Below are positions 8,669-16,636 of a stretch of DNA of 59,205 bases, in pieces. Location of the stretch: NCBI GenBank assembly GCA_018715595.1, contig DVLI01000012.1, positions 1-59,205 of the forward strand, in the 5' to 3' direction. The translations under genes and the position numbers were made by a program. Under the pieces are notes generated by a model. The model had not been told where the DNA came from, did not search any database, and saw only the letters and a list, made by a program, of their open reading frames with translations. How positions within the stretch are numbered: position 1 is the stretch's first letter; every line of letters starts with the position of its first letter. This DNA is from Candidatus Caccoplasma merdavium (lineage in GTDB: Bacteria; Bacteroidota; Bacteroidia; Bacteroidales; UBA11471).

Positions 8669-9886
8669 TTATTTGAATTCCAGTTTCTTGATTTCTTTTT
8701 GCAGACAGTCGGGCAGACCCTCGACCTTGTGGTGGCAAGCCATGTCGAGGGAGTACATGCGGGCGATGCAGTAGTTGCTGTGCCCGCAGTTGTTGCAGGC
8801 ATTTTCTTCACGCGCCATGCGGTTTACGAAACCGGGCTCGTTGAGCAGGGCGCGCCCCATCTGCACGGCCTCGAAGCCGCAGTCGAGCACCTCGTCGATT
8901 TTGGCCCGCGATACGAGACCGCCCACATATACCAACGGTATGTTCAGTTCTTTCCTGAATTTCAGCGCGTCTTCGAGGAAATAGGCTTCTTTGAAAGGTA
9001 CCGTGGGCACCATCAGGCGGCCAAACATTTTCACGCCGTATTTCAGCCACCAGCAGTCCATGTAGTAGGTCATCGTTTTGAGGGGCATCGTGCCGCGCAT
9101 CACATACATGGGGGCGCGGCTCACGAAACCGCCGCTCAGGACCAGGGCATGGGCGCCCGACTGTTCGAGGCGGTGGGCCACTTGCAGGCTCTCGTCGATT
9201 TCCATGCCGCCCTTGAAGCCGTCGCGCATGTTCATTTTTACAAAGACGGCGAGGTCGTTCCCGGCGGCCTTCATGACCTCTTCCATGCACATGTCCATGA
9301 AGCGCATGCGGTTTTCGAGCGAGCCGCCGTATTCGTCTTTGCGGTGGTTGGTATAGGGCGAGAGGAACTGGCTGATGAGGTATCCGTGGCCGGCGTGTAT
9401 CTCCACGGCGTCGAAGCCGGCTTCGCGGGCCAGGTTCACGGCGCGGCCGAAGTTCTTCGCCATCTCGGGTAATTCCTCTTTGCGCAGTCCCCGCACGAAG
9501 GTGGGCGAGTAGGGGTTGAATCCGCTCGATGCCGAGACGGGTATCACGCCGCATGTTTTCTTGTGCGACATGTTGCCGCAGTGTCCCAGTTGTATCGAGA
9601 CGGCGGCGCCGGAGCGGTGTATGTCGTCGGTGATTTCTTTCAGTCCCGGCACGATTTCGGGGCGCATCCACAGCTGGCTGTCAAACGACAGGCCGCTTTG
9701 GCACACGGCCGCATAGGCGATGGTGGTCATGCCCACGCCGCCGTCGGCTACCGATTTGTGGTAGTCGTGCAGTTTTTGGGAGGGTTTGTTACCGGGGCAC
9801 ATGCTTTCAAAAGCGGCCGAGCGTATGGTGCGGTTCCGCAAGGTGAGCGGACCGATGGTTACCGGGGTGAAAAGTTTCGATTCCAT
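8669..9886 (-). CDS. NADH:flavin oxidoreductase, Old Yellow Enzyme family (candidate steroid 5-beta-reductase)
   Basis: This is an FMN-dependent ene-reductase TIM barrel of 405 residues. Family marks are the start LFTPVTIGPLTLRNR, the motif EIHAGHGYLISQFLSPYTNH, the following DEYGGSLENRMRF, and the phosphate-binding end VYVGGLVSRAKID...VQMGRALL. The C-terminus carries a cysteine set (Cys364, 367, 373, 384), reminiscent of the 4Fe-4S site of 2,4-dienoyl-CoA reductase and BaiCD but with different spacing (C-x2-C-x5-C-x10-C). It ends where the C-terminal FAD/NADPH domain of BaiCD/FadH would begin, so it is a barrel-only form. It starts 21 nt after the 5-alpha-reductase homologue. Reduction of a 3-oxo-4-ene steroid to the 5-beta product is inferred from context. 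Confidence 0.9.
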   Translation of the reverse strand: MESKLFTPVTIGPLTLRNRTIRSAAFESMCPGNKPSQKLHDYHKSVADGGVGMTTIAYAAVCQSGLSFDSQLWMRPEIVPGLKEITDDIHRSGAAVSIQLGHCGNMSHKKTCGVIPVSASSGFNPYSPTFVRGLRKEELPEMAKNFGRAVNLAREAGFDAVEIHAGHGYLISQFLSPYTNHRKDEYGGSLENRMRFMDMCMEEVMKAAGNDLAVFVKMNMRDGFKGGMEIDESLQVAHRLEQSGAHALVLSGGFVSRAPMYVMRGTMPLKTMTYYMDCWWLKYGVKMFGRLMVPTVPFKEAYFLEDALKFRKELNIPLVYVGGLVSRAKIDEVLDCGFEAVQMGRALLNEPGFVNRMAREENACNNCGHSNYCIARMYSLDMACHHKVEGLPDCLQKEIKKLEFK

Positions 9887-9907
9887 GATATGTCGGAGTT
9901 GTTTGTG

Positions 9908-10678
9908 TCAATATAGAAACGGGAAGATGCGTTTGCGGTTGCCCATTTGGGTGCCGAATTCCTGTTGGTAGCGGTGGTAGATGGCGTTGGCGCGGGGCAC
10001 GAGGTTGGCAAATGTCCACCAGGCGAATACCGCTCCGGCTGCCGACCAGGTGAGAATGGCGAAACCTGTCCACTCGACCAGTTCGCCGAAGTAGTTGGCC
10101 GAGGTCACATAGCGATACAGCCCCTTCTGCGGCAGGTAGTGACGGGTGTCGCCCGGTTGGCGCAGGTGGCGTATCACGTTGTCGGAGTGCCAGTTGATGA
10201 CCATGCCCGTGAAGAAGATGAGGGTGCCGATGATAAATGGCGGCGTGGTGAGCCACTCGGTCGTGTAGCGGTCGGCCGGGGCGAGGTAGAAGAGCCATTC
10301 GCCCTGCATGAAACCGTTCAGCACGTTGAAGACGACTCCCATGAGCATGATGCTCACCGGCATGCGGCTTTTCCCTTTCATGAGGAAGGGAAAGACAAAC
10401 GACCGCTGGAAATAGTGCAGCTCGAAGAGCAGGAAGATGATGAGCGGTGCCGTCTCGAAGCGTCGTTCCGACCCCCACCACAGCAGGGCCATGACGATAA
10501 ACACGGGGGCTTCCATCAGCACCCAAGCCACCTTGTTGTTGAGCGAGATGCCCCAACGGCTGTCCCTGAACATGCCGTATCCGGCTTTGAGAAAGTAAAG
10601 CGCTACGAAGACAACGGCTGCTATGCCGCTCATTATCAGTAGGAAAATGTTAAATTCGTGAAGTGCGATTCCTGTCAT
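9908..10678 (-). CDS. Steroid 5-alpha-reductase family membrane protein (3-oxo-5-alpha-steroid 4-dehydrogenase)
   Basis: This 256-residue polytopic membrane protein has about six hydrophobic segments and matches the SRD5A family along its length. The most telling stretch is C-terminal: NYFGELVEWTGFAILTW, then HRYQQEFGTQ and the terminal RKRIFPFLY, the NADPH-binding end of this family. HYFQRSFVFPFLMKGKSRMP in the middle is another family block. The enzymes reduce the 4,5 double bond of 3-oxo-4-ene steroids to the 5-alpha product. It is the first gene of a minus-strand operon with the Old Yellow Enzyme (21-nt gap) and SDR genes, and has its own promoter at 10748-10778. The substrate (bile acid or steroid hormone) is inferred; the family call is firm. 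Confidence 0.92.
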   Translation of the reverse strand: MTGIALHEFNIFLLIMSGIAAVVFVALYFLKAGYGMFRDSRWGISLNNKVAWVLMEAPVFIVMALLWWGSERRFETAPLIIFLLFELHYFQRSFVFPFLMKGKSRMPVSIMLMGVVFNVLNGFMQGEWLFYLAPADRYTTEWLTTPPFIIGTLIFFTGMVINWHSDNVIRHLRQPGDTRHYLPQKGLYRYVTSANYFGELVEWTGFAILTWSAAGAVFAWWTFANLVPRANAIYHRYQQEFGTQMGNRKRIFPFLY

Positions 10679-10747
10679 GTGACATTGGTGTGATTTTTGT
10701 TCTCGGTATGTTGTGTCGCTTCTCCTCCGTTACGGGGAAAAACTCGA

Positions 10748-10778
10748 CAAAAATAGTGAAAGGCGAGAGCTGTGGCAA
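10748..10778 (-). promoter_or_regulatory. Promoter module for the steroid-reductase operon
   Basis: On the minus strand, TTGC (10775-10778) and TATTTTTG (10748-10755) are separated by exactly 19 nt. The spacer ends CGCCTTTCAC, the same as in the helicase promoter, and the upstream block (GGCTCGGCTTTGCC, AAAAACTTGGGTTTTC) is a diverged copy of the shared module. Transcription would begin about 60-65 nt before ATG 10678. Confidence 0.7.
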
Positions 10779-10953
10779 ATGAAAACCCAAGTTTTTCGAT
10801 TAGGCAAAGCCGAGCCGGCTCCAATCCTCTACAAAGGTAGGGAAAAACTTTCGTTTCCCCAAGAAGTTTTTTCCGTCTTTTTGAATGAGGTCGTGCGACA
10901 AATTTCTTAAAAGTTGTACCTTTGCGCCGAATTTTTCAATAGGTCCTGAAATT

Positions 10954-11307
10954 ATGGTACGACAATGTGCTATTCTCTTCGGTTGCTTGGCTTTGGGCGA
11001 GCTCATCGTCTATCTCACCGGAGTAAAGCTCCCGTCGAGCATCATCGGAATGTTGTTGCTCACGTTGTTTCTTAAACTGGGCTGGGTCAAGTTGCATTGG
11101 GTGCGCGGCCTGGCCGATTTCCTGGTTGCCAACCTCGGCTTCTTTTTCGTGCCGCCCGGTGTGGCGCTCATGCTCTATTTCGACGTGATAGCGGCCCAGT
11201 TTTGGCCCATCGTCATCGCAACGGTAGTCAGCACCATGTTGGTGCTGGTCGTTACCGGTTGGTCTCACCAGTTAACCCGAAAAACCAATGGACTTCTTCG
11301 AAAATAA
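10954..11307 (+). CDS. lrgA: LrgA/CidA-family holin-like membrane protein
   Basis: The product is a small membrane protein (117 residues, about four hydrophobic segments) of the LrgA/CidA family, with the family block LTGVKLPSSIIGMLLLTLFL and the following FFVPPGVALM. LrgA and LrgB act together in the inner membrane in murein hydrolase export control, programmed lysis, or transport of small metabolites such as pyruvate; which applies here is not visible. The frame opens at 10885, but TACCTTTG at 10917-10924 looks like the -7 promoter element, so ATG 10954 is preferred. Its 3' end overlaps lrgB by 20 nt. Confidence 0.9.
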   Translation: MVRQCAILFGCLALGELIVYLTGVKLPSSIIGMLLLTLFLKLGWVKLHWVRGLADFLVANLGFFFVPPGVALMLYFDVIAAQFWPIVIATVVSTMLVLVVTGWSHQLTRKTNGLLRK

Positions 11308-11983
11308 ATTCTTCCTGCTCACGCTCACCTTCGCCATCTTTTTTGCCGCCAAGGTGTTGCAGAAGAAGACGGGATTGGTTCTGCTCAATCCCATCTTGAT
11401 AACCATCGCCCTGCTCATCGTCTTTCTGCGCTTCACCGGCATCAGTTACGACACCTATCAGGAGGGCGGATACCTCATCGAGTTTTGGCTCAAACCCGCT
11501 GTTGTGGCCCTCGGCGTGCCCCTCTACCTGCAACTCGAAACCATCAAGAAACAGCTCCTGCCCATCATCATCTCCGAGTTGGTGGGCTGCCTCGTGGGTA
11601 TCGTCTCGGTGGTGCTGGTGGCCAAGCTGTTGGGTGCCACACAGGAGGTCATCGTGTCGCTGGCGTCGAAGTCGGTGACTACCCCCATCGCCATGGAGGT
11701 GACGCAGGCCGTCGGCGGCATACCCTCGCTCACGGCTGCCGTGGTGGTGTGTGTGGGCATCTTCGGGGCAATATTCGGTTTCAAGGTCTTGGCGCTCGGC
11801 CATGTCAAGAGTCCCATTGCGCAGGGGCTCTCCATGGGTACCGCCTCCCATGCCGTGGGCACCTCGGCTGCCATGGAGGTGAGCGGCAAGTATGGCGCCT
11901 ATGCCAGCCTCGGCCTCACCCTCAACGGTATCTTCACCGCCCTGCTCACCCCCACGATACTCCGCCTGCTGGGATTGCTCTGA
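11288..11983 (+). CDS. lrgB: LrgB/CidB-family membrane protein
   Basis: The 231-residue polytopic membrane protein shows the LrgB signatures SLASKSVTTPIAMEV and LSMGTASHAVGTSAAMEV. It starts 20 nt inside the end of lrgA, the usual tight coupling of this pair. It probably forms a complex or transporter with LrgA. A long open frame on the opposite strand across this gene is a shadow. Confidence 0.92.
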   Translation: MDFFENKFFLLTLTFAIFFAAKVLQKKTGLVLLNPILITIALLIVFLRFTGISYDTYQEGGYLIEFWLKPAVVALGVPLYLQLETIKKQLLPIIISELVGCLVGIVSVVLVAKLLGATQEVIVSLASKSVTTPIAMEVTQAVGGIPSLTAAVVVCVGIFGAIFGFKVLALGHVKSPIAQGLSMGTASHAVGTSAAMEVSGKYGAYASLGLTLNGIFTALLTPTILRLLGLL

Positions 11984-12588
11984 GCCTTGGCTTGGTTGCC
12001 TTCCTTCCGTACGTTTTCGGCACCGCTTCCCATGCCGGTTGCACGGTTGTTCCCGTTTTTTGTGAAGGAAGAACTGCGGACTTCCCTGTCGGTGCATTTT
12101 ATACGCCCTTTTGTGCCCTGCCATTTCCTTGCCGAATGTCATTCCCCGCTTGACGGGGAATCCAAGGGGCTTTTTGTTCATTCTTCTCTTCGGTGAGAAG
12201 AACGAACCAAGAAGAACCGCCGCCCGGTATCGGGCTTTTTCGCTCAGACGCCGACGCCTCGCTCGGGGGCTGCGGAACTCGCTGCGCTCACACAGTCCTC
12301 GCCCTCTTTCCGCTCTCGGCTGCCGCCCTCCCGGCCCGATAAGGGCGGCTTTTTCTTTTTCCCTATCATTGGGGCTCCTTCTCGCTCGGAGGGGGCTCCG
12401 GATTCCGGGCGGAGCCCCGGAATGACATCGGCCGAAGTGAAAGCGAGGTAACACAGGAAATGAAACAAAATCTGCAATTAACCCTCACCACTCCATGTCA
12501 CGGCAGAGGCGTATATTAAAAAATACCCTCACCATTTGCACGAGCACATTATTTTTTAATATATTTGACAAATACTAAGAATCACATT
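11984..12588. other. Gene-free stretch with dispersed repeat
   Basis: No gene is supported. The first 150 bases are unremarkable, the middle is the 230-bp repeat copy 2, and near 12399-12427 there is a further GGATTCC...GGAATGACA hairpin motif of the family seen at 1950-2560. The final ~140 bases are A/T-rich and contain TATATTTG at 12560-12567, a TAnnTTTG promoter candidate for the next gene. Confidence 0.6.
12138..12366 (+). repeat. 230-bp dispersed repeat, copy 2
   Basis: Near-identical copy of 2057-2286 in the same orientation, about 10 kb away. It has the same terminal features: an ATTCCCC/GGGGAAT hairpin at the left, a GCCCGATAAGGGC hairpin and T tract at the right. The surrounding sequence differs between copies, which defines the ends. 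Confidence 0.9.
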
Positions 12589-13206
12589 ATGAGACGCGTT
12601 ATCCTTGCATTGACCTTTGCTCTTCTTTTTTTGTCATCATGCAGCAGTTTAGGTATGGACCCAACGGCCGTAGCTTTTTTTTATTTGATCGTGATCGTGT
12701 TCATTATCGTATTCATTTGGGGTTGCAAGATTGACTATAAAAAACTCAAACAAAAGGAAAGGTACCTCACCGATGGGTTTGAATTTATGGGGCATTATGT
12801 ATATGGGCACCCGAAGGTGAAAAGCCCGGCACCCGATATTGTGTACGGACGATTAGAAACTGGACATATAGTTTTTTATCAAATAGGAGAAACTGAATAC
12901 AACGTATTTCCTCCTTCTGCAATAGAAGGTTTTAAAATTCTATGCAACAACATTGAGGATGCCCGTGTTGAAGACGAAACGACTTTTGAGAGCCGTATTA
13001 CGATACCTCGAATGTTTGTTGCCGGTCTTTATTCTCTTGCCTGGAAAAAAAGAGATAAACATGAGGCAGCTTTTCTTCGTGTGATTTGGCGAGACGGCCG
13101 TTTTACGAATGAAACGGTTTTTGGTTTCGATGGAACAGGAGCAATATCCTCGGCAGATAAAGCACGAAATTTTGTAATTTCATGTTGCAAAGCAACAGAT
13201 GACTGA
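12589..13206 (+). CDS. Hypothetical membrane-associated lipoprotein
   Basis: The product is 205 residues. The N-terminus is a lipoprotein-type signal (MRRVILALTFALLFLSSC, lipobox LSSC at 15-18), followed by a strongly hydrophobic segment (VAFFYLIVIVFIIVFIWG) and a soluble domain of about 150 residues beginning CKIDYKKLKQKERYLTDGFE. I recognise no family. A start eight codons upstream (12565) is possible, but ATG 12589 places the signal sequence correctly. Base composition is more A/T-rich than its neighbours, and it sits next to a dispersed repeat, which could point to acquisition. Confidence 0.65.
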   Translation: MRRVILALTFALLFLSSCSSLGMDPTAVAFFYLIVIVFIIVFIWGCKIDYKKLKQKERYLTDGFEFMGHYVYGHPKVKSPAPDIVYGRLETGHIVFYQIGETEYNVFPPSAIEGFKILCNNIEDARVEDETTFESRITIPRMFVAGLYSLAWKKRDKHEAAFLRVIWRDGRFTNETVFGFDGTGAISSADKARNFVISCCKATDD

Positions 13207-13211
13207 CAAAA

Positions 13212-13253
13212 AGACAGAGGGTCTTATCAAAAATTTGATAAGACCCTCTGTCT
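13212..13253. terminator. Bidirectional intrinsic terminator
   Basis: The perfect inverted repeat AGACAGAGGGTCTTATCAAA and its complement lies between the hypothetical lipoprotein (plus) and tRNA-Gln (minus). A and T tracts on either side allow use from both directions. Confidence 0.85.
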
Positions 13254-13263
13254 CTGAAAATTG

Positions 13264-13335
13264 TTGCCCGGGAAGGACTCGAACCCTCACAGGCGGAACC
13301 AGAATCCGAAGTGCTACCATTACACCACCGGGCAA
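13264..13335 (-). tRNA. tRNA-Gln (CTG)
   Basis: The minus-strand sequence folds as a cloverleaf of 72 nt. The acceptor stem is TTGCCCG / CGGGCAA, the T arm contains GGTTCGAGTCC, and the anticodon loop TTCTGGT reads CUG, decoding glutamine. CCA is not encoded. Confidence 0.93.
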
Positions 13336-13402
13336 TTTTCGACTGCAAAGGTGCAAATTTATTTGATATGCTGTATGCTTTGCGAAGGCTTTTTTCTGTC
13401 GA

Positions 13403-14143
13403 TTAACTTTTGTTAGCAATCGGGCCTCGTTGCGGTAAGGCAGACTCGATGGCGCGGTAGGTCGTGTCGATGAGTGCGTCCATATCGTAGTGTCCATCGG
13501 CACCGGGATACACGGGCTCGTGTATGGTGAGGGTGATTTTCCCGGGGCGGATGATTTTGGAATTTTTCGACAGTACCCGGTAAGAGCCGTCGATGGTCAT
13601 GGGTACGACGGGCAAGGAGAGGTCGTCGGCAATCTGATAGGCTCCTTTCTTGAAACGGTGCAGGTGTCCGTCGGGGGTGCGGGAACCTTCGGGGAAAACG
13701 ACGAGCGACATGCCGCGGGTGAGGATTTTCTCGGCGGCGGCCAATGTCTCGCGCAGTCCCTTGCCCGAGCGGTCGACGAAGATGAATCCCGCGGCAGCGC
13801 AGGCCGCCCCGACAAAAGGTATGCGGCGCAAGGTGTTTTTCATCATCCATTTGAATTTGTGCCCGAGATAGCCATAGACCAGGAATATGTCGTAGGCGCC
13901 CTGGTGGTTGGCCACAAAGACATAAGAGGTGGAGCGGTCGAGTTTCTCGCGACCCTTGACTTCGACGTGCACCAAAGATACGATGCAGAAGAGGCGCGAC
14001 CAAATGAGTCCGGGATAATATCCCCACACGCGATGGTCGCCGAGGAAACAACCGATGATGGTGACAAGAGCCGCGATAATCGTGACGACTACCATGATGG
14101 GCATGACGATGAGCCACTGGTAAAGAAAACGCAGGATAATCAT
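13403..14143 (-). CDS. plsC: 1-acyl-sn-glycerol-3-phosphate acyltransferase
   Basis: This inner-membrane enzyme acylates lysophosphatidic acid to phosphatidic acid in phospholipid synthesis. The 246-residue protein begins with a hydrophobic membrane segment (residues 3-34), then carries the catalytic Hx4D motif NHQGAYD (79-85) and the glycerol-phosphate binding motif FPEGSRTPDG. Length fits the family. The gene lies between tRNA-Gln and a tRNA-Leu/Gly group, all on the minus strand. Confidence 0.93.
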   Translation of the reverse strand: MIILRFLYQWLIVMPIMVVVTIIAALVTIIGCFLGDHRVWGYYPGLIWSRLFCIVSLVHVEVKGREKLDRSTSYVFVANHQGAYDIFLVYGYLGHKFKWMMKNTLRRIPFVGAACAAAGFIFVDRSGKGLRETLAAAEKILTRGMSLVVFPEGSRTPDGHLHRFKKGAYQIADDLSLPVVPMTIDGSYRVLSKNSKIIRPGKITLTIHEPVYPGADGHYDMDALIDTTYRAIESALPQRGPIANKS

Positions 14144-14177
14144 AACCGAACGGGTATTAAGAATGTGTAAATACAGA

Positions 14178-14208
14178 AAAAGGCATTGTAACGATTTACA
14201 ATGCCTTT
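14178..14208 (-). terminator. Intrinsic terminator after the tRNA group
   Basis: The inverted repeat AAAAAGGCATTGTAA / TTACAATGCCTTTTT is located just beyond the 3' end of tRNA-Leu(GAG) on the minus strand and before plsC. It would end transcription of the four-tRNA unit. Confidence 0.8.
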
Positions 14209-14212
14209 TTCT

Positions 14213-14299
14213 TGGTGTCCGAGATGAGATTCGAACTCACACGATCCAATGATCACTACCCCCTCAAAGTAGCGTGTCTACCAATTTCACCACCCGGAC
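14213..14299 (-). tRNA. tRNA-Leu (GAG)
   Basis: This 87-nt tRNA has a long variable arm. The acceptor stem is GTCCGGG / CTCGGAC with encoded CCA. The anticodon loop CTTGAGG reads GAG, decoding leucine. Confidence 0.93.
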
Positions 14300-14324
14300 A
14301 AATAACGTTTCGTTTATATGAAGG

Positions 14325-14409
14325 TGCCCAAAACAGGACTCGAACCTGCACGTTCGTAATGAACACTAGTCCCTGAAACTAGCGCGTCTACCAATTCCGC
14401 CATTTGGGC
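14325..14409 (-). tRNA. tRNA-Leu (CAG)
   Basis: This 85-nt class II tRNA has the acceptor stem GCCCAAA / TTTGGGC, anticodon stem CTAGT / ACTAG and loop TTCAGGG, giving anticodon CAG (leucine). CCA is not encoded. Confidence 0.93.
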
Positions 14410-14430
14410 TCGAGAACTTCGTAAAACGAA

Positions 14431-14506
14431 TGGAGCGAAAAACGGGACTCGAACCCGCGACCCTAACCTTGGCAAGGTTATGCTCTACCAACTGAGCTAT
14501 TTTCGC
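14431..14506 (-). tRNA. tRNA-Gly (GCC), copy 1
   Basis: The 76-nt cloverleaf has acceptor stem GCGAAAA / TTTTCGC, anticodon stem TAACC / GGTTA and loop TTGCCAA (anticodon GCC, glycine). It encodes CCA. The body is identical to the second copy about 100 bp away. Confidence 0.95.
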
Positions 14507-14535
14507 ATGATCAATATGTCAAAGAAATTTTGTAG

Positions 14536-14608
14536 AGCGAAAAACGGGACTCGAACCCGCGACCCTAACCTTGGCAAGGTTATGCTCTACCAACTGAGCT
14601 ATTTTCGC
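14536..14608 (-). tRNA. tRNA-Gly (GCC), copy 2
   Basis: Same 73-nt body as copy 1, but the 3' flank reads CTAC after the discriminator, so CCA is not encoded. It is the first gene of the minus-strand tRNA unit. Confidence 0.95.
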
Positions 14609-14704
14609 GTTTGCGGTTGCAAATATACGACGGTTGTTTGACTTGTGCAAATAGTTATGTCGTTTTTTTTCTACAAAAATAAATGCGTTTTGTAAATGAG
14701 GCAT

Positions 14705-15304
14705 TTACCGACGGCCAATCATGGCAAAAAATTCTTCGCGACGCGCCAATTCTTCAAAAACACCCGTGTAGGAGCTGGTCGTGGTCACGGCGCCCTGCTT
14801 CTCTACCCCGCGCATCTGCATGCAGAGGTGGCGCGACTCGACGACGACGATGACACCTTGTGCGTCGAGGGCAGCCTGCAAGCTCTCGCATATCTCGGCC
14901 GTGAGCCGTTCCTGCAACTGCAAGCGGCGGGCAAAGGCATCGACAAGGCGGGCCAGCTTGCTGAGACCGGTCACGCAACCGTTGGGCACATAGCCGATGT
15001 GGACTTTCCCGAAGAACGGGAGTATGTGATGTTCGCAAAACGAGTAAAACTCGATGTCTTTGACAACGACCATTTGTCCGCGGGAGCCGTATTCTTCTTT
15101 GAAAATGGCCGATTTGATGATGGCTTCGGGCGACTTCTTGTAGCCCGATGTGAGCGCGAGCATGGCTTTGGCTGCACGCAGGGGCGTCTTTACGAGGCCC
15201 TCGCGGGTGGGGTCTTCGCCCAGAATTTCGAGTATGGCTTTGTAATGGGCGGCCAACAGTTCCACGCGCTGGTCGTCAGAAAGATTCTTTATACTGTCGG
15301 ACAT
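14705..15304 (-). CDS. folE: GTP cyclohydrolase I
   Basis: This cytoplasmic zinc enzyme converts GTP to 7,8-dihydroneopterin triphosphate, the first step of folate synthesis. The 199-residue protein shows the signature FCEHHILPFFGKVHIGY with the zinc/catalytic Cys-His and the second motif SRHLCMQMRGVEK with the other zinc cysteine. It is the last gene of a minus-strand cluster with SPOR protein, tpiA, BT_3928-type and DUF1599 genes, an order conserved in Bacteroidales, starting 3 nt after the SPOR gene stop. Confidence 0.97.
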   Translation of the reverse strand: MSDSIKNLSDDQRVELLAAHYKAILEILGEDPTREGLVKTPLRAAKAMLALTSGYKKSPEAIIKSAIFKEEYGSRGQMVVVKDIEFYSFCEHHILPFFGKVHIGYVPNGCVTGLSKLARLVDAFARRLQLQERLTAEICESLQAALDAQGVIVVVESRHLCMQMRGVEKQGAVTTTSSYTGVFEELARREEFFAMIGRR

Positions 15305-15307
15305 GTA

Positions 15308-15793
15308 TTATTCTTTATATAAGGGCAACACGATTTCGTCTTTGACGATACGCATCTCGACCGAATATTTGGGAAATTTTTTCTTCAACTTCTGCATCTG
15401 CACATTGGCTTCTTCGTAGGTGCGATAATCGCCTACTCGCAGACGCCAAAAGGGGGAGAGGTAAGTTACATAGATGGGAATCTCGGGCATATCCTGTGCC
15501 ACGACGTCGGAACGCAACTCGGCCTCTTCGCGGGAGTCGCGCTTGTTGTCGGAGAAAAGTTGTATGCGGTATCCCTGCGTGGCGATGTTTCCGTCTTTGT
15601 CGACCTTCAACGTGCCGCTGTTGCGGGAGAGGCGCACGTCGAGTGCCGAATCCTGGTGCAATACGACCCGGGCGCCTTGTACCGAGCGTTGCAACGACTG
15701 CACGATGGTCGTGTCGGTGGTGTATTCCTGCGCTTTTGCGACAGAAGCCCCGCACACGACGAGGAGGGATAGGAAGAGCGATTTCAGGGTCAT
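15308..15793 (-). CDS. SPOR-domain periplasmic protein
   Basis: The 161-residue protein has a signal peptide (MTLKSLFLSLLVVCGASVAK, then AQ) and a C-terminal SPOR-like domain from about residue 75 (GYRIQLFSDNKRDSREEAEL through FWRLRVGDYRTYEEANVQMQ). SPOR domains bind denuded glycan strands at division septa. A longer frame to 16114 exists but antisenses tpiA; ATG 15793 gives a proper signal peptide. It sits between tpiA and folE on the same strand. Confidence 0.85.
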   Translation of the reverse strand: MTLKSLFLSLLVVCGASVAKAQEYTTDTTIVQSLQRSVQGARVVLHQDSALDVRLSRNSGTLKVDKDGNIATQGYRIQLFSDNKRDSREEAELRSDVVAQDMPEIPIYVTYLSPFWRLRVGDYRTYEEANVQMQKLKKKFPKYSVEMRIVKDEIVLPLYKE

Positions 15794-15867
15794 AACGGTA
15801 AATCGGGAATAAAACGAGGCCCGGGACGGTGCGAAATCCTCCCGGTGCACTCGCATTGGGGTTATAC

Positions 15868-16623
15868 TTAGAATGCTTCGATGATACCCATGAACGATTC
15901 TACTTCGAGAGCAGCACCGCCGATGAGTCCGCCATCGACATCGGGATTGGCGAAGAGCTCTTTGGCATTGGACGGTTTGCAGCTTCCGCCATAGAGGATT
16001 GAGCAGTTTTCGGCCACCTCTTTCCCGTATTTCCCGGCGAGGGTCTGGCGAATAAAGGCGTGCATCTCCTGGGCTTGGGCGGCCGTTGCGGTTTTTCCGG
16101 TACCGATGGCCCATACGGGTTCGTAGGCGAGAATGATTTTTCCGAACTCTTCGGCCGGGAGGTTGAAGAGCGACCCTTCGATTTGGTCTTTTACGACATC
16201 GAAGTGTTTGCCGGCTTCACGTTCTTCGAGCACTTCGCCGATGCAGAATATCGGGGTCAAGTTGTTGGCCAGGGCGAGAAGCACTTTCTCTTTGAGGATT
16301 TCGGGCGTCTCGTGATAGTAGGCACGACGCTCGGAGTGTCCCAAGATGACATATTTGGCGCCGGTCGATGCAACCATGGCGGCCGATACTTCACCGGTGT
16401 AAGCGCCGGAGGCCTTGTCGGCACAGTTCTCGGCGGCAACGCCTATTTTGGCCGTATCGATGGCTTGTGCTACCGATGCGAGATGGATAAAGGGGGTACC
16501 GATTATCACATCGCAATTTACTTTTTTACCTGCCAAAGCGGCTTCAATACCTTTTGCCAATGTCAAACCTTCTTGCAGGGTTTTGTTCATTTTCCAGTTC
16601 CCTGCGACAATGTTTTTTCTCAT
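15868..16623 (-). CDS. tpiA: Triosephosphate isomerase
   Basis: The enzyme interconverts dihydroxyacetone phosphate and glyceraldehyde 3-phosphate in glycolysis. The 251-residue TIM barrel has the substrate-binding GNWKMNK (8-14), the catalytic His in VILGHSERR, the catalytic Glu in [14 protein letters not shown], and the phosphate-binding [11 protein letters not shown] and GLIGGAALE segments. It follows the BT_3928-type gene by 13 nt. Confidence 0.98.
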   Translation of the reverse strand: MRKNIVAGNWKMNKTLQEGLTLAKGIEAALAGKKVNCDVIIGTPFIHLASVAQAIDTAKIGVAAENCADKASGAYTGEVSAAMVASTGAKYVILGHSERRAYYHETPEILKEKVLLALANNLTPIFCIGEVLEEREAGKHFDVVKDQIEGSLFNLPAEEFGKIILAYEPVWAIGTGKTATAAQAQEMHAFIRQTLAGKYGKEVAENCSILYGGSCKPSNAKELFANPDVDGGLIGGAALEVESFMGIIEAF

Positions 16624-16636
16624 AATCGATTATATG

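Noticed and set aside
11252..12454. 400-codon minus-strand open frame over lrgA/lrgB and the repeat
   Set aside because: It is a GC-driven shadow of lrgAB, rich in His, Gly and Arg, and its N-terminal part is the translated dispersed repeat.
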